Shown piece after piece: positions 58,033 through 64,000 of a stretch of DNA of 64,000 nt. The stretch is from contig NC_079904.1 in the NCBI RefSeq assembly GCF_024868665.1, positions 18,486,814 to 18,550,813 on the forward strand. The letters run 5' to 3'. The number at the start of each line of letters is the position of its first letter. Position 1 is the stretch's first letter. Both the position numbers and the translations under genes were made by a program. The notes under the pieces were generated by a model that saw nothing but the letters and a program-made list of their open reading frames with translations, had not been told where the DNA came from and made no database searches. This DNA is from Triplophysa rosa (lineage: Eukaryota; Chordata; Actinopteri; Cypriniformes; Nemacheilidae).

Positions 58033-59627
58033 CAAAACCGATTCCAAAAAAGTTGGGACACTGTACAAATTGTGAATAAAAAAGGAATGCAATAATTTAC
58101 GAATCTCATAAACTTATATTTTATTCACAATAGAATATAGATAACATATCAAATGTTGAAAGTGAGACATTTTGAAATGTCATGCCAAATATTGGCTCAT
58201 TTTGGATTTCATGAGAGCTACACATTCCAAAAAAGTTGGGACAGGTAGCAATAAGAGGCCGGAAAAGTTAAATGTACATATAAGGAACAGCTGGAGGACC
58301 AATTTGCAACTTATTAGGTCAATTGGCAACATGATTGGGTATAAAAAGAGCCTCTCAGAGTGGCAGTGTCTCTCAGAAGTCAAGATGGGCAGAGGATCAC
58401 CAATTCCCCCAATGCTGCGGCGAAAAATAGTGGAGCAATATCAGAAAGGAGTTTCTCAGAGAAAAATTGCAAAGAGTTTGAAGTTATCATCATCTACAGT
58501 GCATAATATCATCCAAAGATTCAGAGAATCTGGAACAATCTCTGTGCGTAAGGGTCAAGGCCGGAAAACCATACTGGATGCCCGTGATCTTCGGGCCCTT
58601 AGACGGCACTGCATCACATACAGGAATGCTACTGTAATGGAAATCACAACATGGGCTCAGGAATACTTCCAGAAAACATTGTCGGTGAACACAATCCACC
58701 GTGCCATTCGCCGTTGCCGGCTAAAACTCTATAGGTCAAAAAAGAAGCCATATCTAAACATGATCCAGAAGCGCAGGCGTTTTCTCTGGGCCAAGGCTCA
58801 TTTAAAATGGACTGTGGCAAAGTGGAAAACTGTTCTGTGGTCAGACGAATCAAAATTTGAAGTTCTTTTTGGAAAACTGGGACGCCATGTCATCCGGACT
58901 AAAGAGGACAAGGACAACCCAAGTTGTTATCAGCGCTCAGTTCAGAAGCCTGCATCTCTGATGGTATGGGGTTGCATGAGTGCGTGTGGCATGGGCAGCT
59001 TACACATCTGGAAAGGCACCATCAATGCTGAAAGGTATATCCAAGTTCTAGAACAACATATGCTCCCATCCAGACGTCGTCTCTTTCAGGGAAGACCTTG
59101 CATTTTCCAACATGACAATGCCAGACCACATACTGCATCAATTACAACATCATGGCTGCGTAGAAGAAGGATCCGGGTACTGAAATGGCCAGCCTGCAGT
59201 CCAGATCTTTCACCCATAGAAAACATTTGGCGCATCATAAAGAGGAAGATGCGACAAAGAAGACCTAAGACAGTCGAGCAACTAGAAGCCTGTATTAGAC
59301 AAGAATGGGACAACATTCCTATTCCTAAACTTGAGCAACTTGTCTCCTCAGTCCCCAGACGTTTGCAGACTGTTATAAAAAGAAGAGGGGATGCCACACA
59401 GTGGTAAACATGGCCTTGTCCCAACTTTTTTGAGATGTGTTGATGCCATGAAATTTAAAATCAACTTATTTTTCCCTTAAAATGATACATTCTCTCAGTT
59501 TAAACATTTGATATGTCATCTATGTTGTATTCTGAATAAAATATTGAAATTTGAAACTTCCACATCATTGCATTCTGTTTTTATTCACAATTTGTACAGT
59601 GTCCCAACTTTTTTGGAATCGGGTTTG
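58033..59627 (+). mobile_element. Full-length Tc1-like transposon with intact transposase
   Basis: A 1595-bp element flanked by TA (58031-58032 and 59628-59629). The outer repeats CAAAACCGATTCC and, inverted, CAAACCCGATTCC continue as AAAAAAGTTGGGACACTGT. An inner direct copy AAAAAAGTTGGGAC lies at about 58230 on the left and, inverted, about 59415 on the right: the IR/DR arrangement with two transposase-binding sites per end. Terminal repeats are about 200 bp. The transposase is uninterrupted. All parts for transposition appear present. Confidence 0.95.
58385..59407 (+). CDS. Tc1-like transposase, 340 aa, apparently complete
   Basis: Cut-and-paste transposase acting in the nucleus on its own terminal repeats. 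The start MGRGSPIPPMLRRK is chosen because Tc1 transposases begin just before the first helix-turn-helix; the frame is open upstream to 58172 but that lies in the terminal repeat. Residues about 10-50 form the first helix-turn-helix (QRKIAKSLKLSSSTVHNIIQ), GRKT (about 59-62) is the linker motif, and residues about 65-115 form the second. The catalytic triad is visible: D154 in WSDESKF, D244 in FQHDNARPHT, E279 in SPIENIW. There are 34 residues between D244 and E279 (DD34E). The length equals the family norm of about 340. No stop or frameshift. Confidence 0.95.
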   Translation: MGRGSPIPPMLRRKIVEQYQKGVSQRKIAKSLKLSSSTVHNIIQRFRESGTISVRKGQGRKTILDARDLRALRRHCITYRNATVMEITTWAQEYFQKTLSVNTIHRAIRRCRLKLYRSKKKPYLNMIQKRRRFLWAKAHLKWTVAKWKTVLWSDESKFEVLFGKLGRHVIRTKEDKDNPSCYQRSVQKPASLMVWGCMSACGMGSLHIWKGTINAERYIQVLEQHMLPSRRRLFQGRPCIFQHDNARPHTASITTSWLRRRRIRVLKWPACSPDLSPIENIWRIIKRKMRQRRPKTVEQLEACIRQEWDNIPIPKLEQLVSSVPRRLQTVIKRRGDATQW

Positions 59628-61602
59628 TAAACTAAATGCATCATGCATAAGCTGAAGTTAGTTGTTTACCTTTGAAATTATTCTTTCTATTTTTATTCAT
59701 GTTTCTTATTTATATATTTGTATTATATTGCATTTTGAATTTAATATGGCAATGAAATGTACTAAATGGGTTTAGTTTTCACAGATATTAATGTATGCAA
59801 TTTCAGCAATAAAAACTTTAATTGTTGTAAAAAGGAAACAAATTAGTTGTTTTACTCATTTTAAGAGACCCGTCTTATTTTCTCTTGTATATTTAGTATT
59901 GCTTTTTAATAAAGAAAAAGTACTTATTATCCGAATACCCGATTAATCGATGGAAAATCAGTATAAAACTTGATTAGTAAAAGAATCGATAGCTGCAGCC
60001 CTACATCTGACCCATTGTTATCTATGTCTAGCTACTTATGTCTACTGTACTTTATTCTCGTGTGGACTTTTCAAAGTTCTTTATGATTCTTTTATCCATG
60101 TATTTTTCCTGTTCATTTTTTTGATGGTGGAATCATCAGAGAGTATCTTCCAGACTTGACTTGAGCAAAAAAAAGCATATGGTAATGTTTGTAATGCATT
60201 AGTGCTTTCACATTTATAAGCAGGGCGATAATAATGCATGAAATTAACAGTCAGTTCCTTAAGGATTTTTCCTTGTTTGTAAATTGTGTAAATATTTGTA
60301 ATGTTTTTTTACAACTTTAATTACTTAAATACTAAAAGTATTTATATGAATAGAAATACTTAACTATAATTGATAATGCTTAACATAATATAAATTTAAA
60401 AAAAGAAAGGTTTTGAAGTAAATTTTTAAGTAAACACAAACAGCCAGTGGCCTAATAACTGCTGGTGTGACTGAGCTGCTAGCACTTTAAGACTTGCTGT
60501 AAAGCACGGGATCCAGTGATTCACTACACATCCCAAAACGTTTCTCCCAAAAACTGTTTGTTTACTTCATACCCGATTGTGTTTAAAAGAACTTGATGGA
60601 CATTTTGACATAATTATATGTGTATTTTACCATTCAAGCAATAAGCCAAAAAGACAAGATTTGCGCGCCACGCTGTCATATATTAGGATATTATTGCTTC
60701 GCCCGGTCCTTGGCACTTATGTGAGGCAGCAGCCAGGTAAGAAAGGTTCACACAGATCACTCACTGACCTCACATGAGCGACAGGCAACATCTGTGCATT
60801 ATCCTTGTAAAAATAATGCATCACAAATTGATAAAATTCATTTTTGCTATCTCTGCATTGATTTTGATTAAGATTATGCCGCAATAGCAGAATGACGAAA
60901 AACTGTGTGGGCTTGTTGTGATAATCCGGATTTTTATATCATGAGTTATAGGTGTACATTTTCGTCTGCGTGTACTCGCACACTAAAGTCAATACCTTTC
61001 TTCGTCTTCTGCCAAAATGAAAGAAGATTTGTTTGTTTCTTGGCACACGCCATTGCCGTTCTGTAGTCTTCTCTGCCCTCACACTGTTATATTTTACTTT
61101 GTCGAGCAGCTCAACTGCATGGTGATGTTCTAGGATATGTTGAAATCAGTCACGTGGTGTGTGTATGTGCGTGCCTGTGTGTGTGTGTCAGACTCGGCGC
61201 GTGTGGGAGAGAAGCTGCAATTAGCATCGTGTACACAGCAGTAGCAGCGAATTTTAAACGTCCAGTTACTGAATTCCTATTATTATATTTCCAGGTCAAA
61301 ACATTCGGGGCTAGATTACAAACAATCGGGGCTAGAGCCCCGAATAAATAGTGCTAGCGACGCCCATGCTGAGCAGCCTCATAGCAGCTACAACAACACT
61401 CTGTAAGTTCTGTGCTCGGGTCGGTACACATAGTCCCGCCCATCCCCTGCCTGCAGAACAACACTGGTAACAGACACTTGCTCTTATCAACCACATGGGG
61501 GAACCTGTGAACAGAAGTTCTAAAGTGTTGCTTCAACTGTAAATTTGTTAAAGTAAATGAGGCAAAAGATAAACTTTACTTATACTGTTTTTTAAAAATA
61601 TA

Positions 61603-62419
61603 CAGGGTTTTTCCTGCATAGAGAAATTGGAGGCGGCCGCCTCCGTCAAATGTCGTGCCGCCTCAGGCTCTTGCCAAAATTATGTTGCGAGTCTTCACAA
61701 GAAATGCTGCGTGCATTTAACAGACTGTCATTTATAACTGCAGTTGAGACATTACGCTACAGTGGAGGCGCTGTTTCGTTATCAGCACACTGAGGCGCTA
61801 AAAAGAGTTGCAGAACAAGAGCCAGCCTGTGTTTCGCAGCTGTTTGTTTTGCATCCAAGTACGTTTAATTTCTTGAAATTTCTTAAATTAACATGACGCA
61901 CATCATTGTAATGTCTTTAGCTGTGCAGTTGGATCGTTGAATCAGCGTATACTGTCCACAGCGAGTTCGCCAGTATGAACGCACATTGCGCTTAGAACGA
62001 CTCGCACACTAATGACTCATTTGAACCGATTCATTTAAACTATTGAACTTTTCAGTCACTAGCGAATATAAGAGATCATTGAATAATTTAAAGTGAACCA
62101 CAGAGAATGTAAGATGTGAATGAGCTTTGCTCATTTAGAAAGACTGGTTAATTCAGTTGGCAATTGTGGGCTAAAAAGTTAGTTGAAAATGATAAAAATG
62201 CTTTATTTGATTAAAAAAACATTTCTGTTTGGTTGAATAAAAGTAATGTTTTATATAACTTAATAATTGTCATTTTTATCTAATTTTGTTAGAACTTTTA
62301 ATATGTCAAACTCAAAGTCACTTTGGTTAAGCCACTTAAAGGTACGGTAGGCCTATGTGTGTGTGTACAAGATCAGGATGGCACCACCTCCGCTTCATTT
62401 TGAGCCAGGAAAAACCCTG
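61603..62419. mobile_element. CAGGGTTTTTCC-ended hAT-like element (copy 2)
   Basis: An 817-bp element with ends CAGGGTTTTTCCTGCAT and, inverted, CAGGGTTTTTCCTGGCTC. The left arm holds the palindromic GGAGGCGGCCGCCTCC. The interior matches copy 1 at 46236. Flanks (AAAATATA and AATACAGC) are not a convincing duplication. Confidence 0.8.
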
Positions 62420-63139
62420 AATACAGCCAGAAATATTTCAGTATCTGTATCATACACTCCTTACCATATCTGAACTGTTCTTTTAGTACATATAGAACAG
62501 CAAAGTTTATAAAACTAGGGTATAGGAAAGGAACAAATCTGTACTGTCTGTACATATTGTTAGTTATAAGAAAGCTTGGCGGTCCAAGCTAAATCACATT
62601 TTAACGGCCAAACGCAAACTCCTTGATCATTAAATATCAGGGTACTTAGGGTACTTAGTCTTGATTTATTGTGATTTCATCACATACAATACTTCCATTC
62701 AGTTTAAGAAACCAGAATGACCCCTGAAAGGCTTCCTCATTTCCATATTTGATCAATAAGTGCTGAGGCAGACATAATTTGTGTCTTTTTGCTCACAGCA
62801 GTGAGACTGCGTGTGTTTAATGTTATTGACATGCTGTCTGCTGCTTCAGTATAAGCACCTTCACTGTATTCTCACAATCTATGTCATCTACCACAGTTGA
62901 ATCTGGATGCACCTAAAATACAACAGCCCAAAATGTTGTTAAGGTGGATAGCTCGCAATATATACCATAAAGTTACCTATTATTTCATAATCGTTTTATG
63001 ACGGTGGTTAATATCAATTTACCATACTTTTACAGTACAACGTATTATCTACTAACTGTGTTATATAAATAAGATACCGTTATAATGGCAAACTGTGTAA
63101 AACATGATTTAAAGAAGCAAGAAAATATTATCTCTACGT
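62420..63139. other. No recognisable gene
   Basis: AT-rich sequence between the last transposon and the CpG-rich region. No motif. Confidence 0.35.
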
Positions 63140-63900
63140 TTCCACTGTGGGACACACCCCGAATCAGGGTGGACGGCATGTGAAACCCCCCTCAGACAAA
63201 CAACCGTTATCTCACAACGATATACTCCCATCACTACTGAGGAATAAACTTAATCCTGCAGATTACAACATCGGCCGCAATAAACGTCGCATATTATCAG
63301 CAGAACCGAGCACCAATCGTGCAAAAATCCTCCAAGTGCACATAGTCTATGCAAAACCCACACATGGACACGGATTCCTTCGTAAACAGTCCGCATCTTT
63401 AAACTGGCAGCATTTCGCCGGTCGGAGTCGTTGACAATGTGATCATAGGCGTGCTGCTGTAGCCTGTTAGCTAATATCCCGCTCATGATAATAGCAGAAG
63501 ATGTGCGCATCGCAAACAACTTAAGAACGTCAAACTCACCACTTCAGAGCTCCTGCGCAAGGACGCGGCGATCGTTACTCGGTTGTGTACGCGATCGTCC
63601 AGCAAACTAATATAAACAAAACAAAACAAAACATCAACAGCCGCACGCCTGTTACGTTCCAGCAGCAGTAGAGGCGAGTGTGTGCGCGTCCGTCCGTTGA
63701 ACCGCGAGAGGGAGGGGCTACGGGCTCAGTGTGATGGTGCTGCATTGTTATTGGAGTAGAGAGGAGAGTGGGCAGGGCTATGGGGGTTAATGAGCGCTAA
63801 AGCGGGCGTGTTTATATTATGCGGCTGTTGCAGCACTGTTATTCGATAGTTATTGGGGGTGAGGACTGCTTGAGCTTCACGTGTATTGGCACTACTGACC
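63140..63900 (-). promoter_or_regulatory. CpG-rich region, candidate promoter and first exon on the minus strand
   Basis: CpG frequency rises sharply (CGCGGCGATCG, GTACGCGATCG, GCGCGTCCGTCCG), unlike the rest of the window. On the minus strand a first exon could run from about 63700 to 63540 and end at a good donor (AAGTG|GTGAGT, intron starting at 63539). No convincing ATG frame is visible, so the exon would be 5' UTR. GGGAGGGGC boxes at about 63705 are Sp1-like. A host gene reading leftward is inferred, not proven. Confidence 0.4.
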
Positions 63901-64000
63901 TCTTCACATCAAGATCATCGAGGTCGGACACAATTTAAGCTTGTGGACATGTTTCTATTTATAACATGTGAAAAGCGTTTCAAACTAAATTAGAGACAAT
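63901..64000. other. Window end, no feature
   Basis: One hundred bases with no recognisable signal. Confidence 0.4.

Larger units (their letters stand above)
56511..60003. mobile_element. hAT (TAGGGCTGAAACGATT / GCTGCAGCCCTA) within the second branch
   Basis: The exact 8-bp duplication CATCTGAC is at 56503-56510 and 60004-60011. Subterminal CGAGTAACTCGAGTAATTCG and CGATTAATCGATGG motifs are visible. It contains a family-1 hAT, a CAGGGCTCTCAAG-type end and a complete Tc1. Confidence 0.92.
56233..61368. mobile_element. hAT (CAGGGGCGTATC / GACGCCCATG), second branch of the nest
   Basis: The exact 8-bp duplication CTGAGCAG is at 56225-56232 and 61369-61376. The arms carry GGGGCT/AGCCCC motifs (TTAGGGGCTGAGCC; CGGGGCTAGAGCCCCG). 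It contains the hAT at 56511-60003. Its own remaining sequence (60012-61368) has no transposase; a 66-codon frame at 60577 is unsupported. Confidence 0.92.
43163..61533. mobile_element. Outermost small element of the transposon nest
   Basis: The left end AAGCAACACTTTGTAG and the right end, inverted, AAGCAACACTTTAGAA share a 12-bp terminal inverted repeat. Only a few hundred bp are its own (43163-43185, 56148-56232, 61377-61533); the rest is inserted transposons. I found no clear target duplication, so this outermost level is less certain than the inner ones. Confidence 0.5.

Noticed and set aside
1..64000. CRISPR arrays, bacterial operons, tRNA or rRNA genes
   Set aside because: No regularly spaced short repeats, cloverleaf or rRNA-like sequence was seen; the window is eukaryotic.

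Overview
The window is vertebrate nuclear DNA, almost certainly from a teleost and probably a cyprinid-type fish. It is AT-rich and has spliced fragments rather than long host ORFs. It is packed with the DNA-transposon families typical of such genomes: hAT, Tc1, PIF/Harbinger and CACTGTAAAAA-ended elements, together with L2-like and I-like LINEs and a Ty3/gypsy remnant. There are no operons, rRNA, tRNA or CRISPR. No complete host protein-coding gene is visible. The only long intact reading frame that looks functional is a Tc1 transposase at 58385-59407.

Layout. 1-10.7 kb: background sequence with two clean hAT elements (809-1155, 2430-3450), a gypsy remnant with LTR pieces (4815-6631) and a 5'-truncated Tc1 copy (6632-7615). 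10.7-29.1 kb: three exons of a SAMD3-like gene plus a possible 5' exon, all lying between inverted CACTGTAAAAA termini. The locus is broken up by an L2 LINE, hAT elements and small MITEs. It appears twice (12352-18831 and 20965-27444, offset exactly 8613 bp) because two near-identical contig ends were joined around an intervening 2.1 kb piece with single N characters at 18832 and 20964. I read this as unmerged haplotypes, not a biological duplication. 29.1-36.3 kb: a promoter-like GC-rich patch, a hAT, a roughly 300-bp tandem repeat, and a 4.15 kb CACTGTAAAAA-type element inserted into that repeat. This element carries a non-coding, spliced-gene-like segment (33.2-35.8 kb) whose second copy is the misplaced piece at 18833-20963. 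36.3-43.1 kb: background plus a hAT derivative retaining a transposase first exon (38023-39296) and another hAT (40822-42043).

43.16-61.53 kb is one continuous nest of transposons. Inside a small element with AAGCAACACTTT inverted ends sits a hAT (43186-56139). That holds another hAT (43519-52273), which holds a Harbinger element (43698-51700). The Harbinger holds two hATs (43976-45407, 45425-51355). The second of these holds a further hAT-like element, then a ZBED-type hAT (46323-50507), then an I-like LINE (47149-50462). A second branch is a hAT (56233-61368) holding a hAT (56511-60003) that holds an intact Tc1 (58033-59627). Most levels are proven by exact target-site duplications read on both sides. 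The right edge (63.1-63.9 kb) is CpG-rich and carries a candidate minus-strand first exon, so part of the window may be an intron or upstream flank of a host gene.
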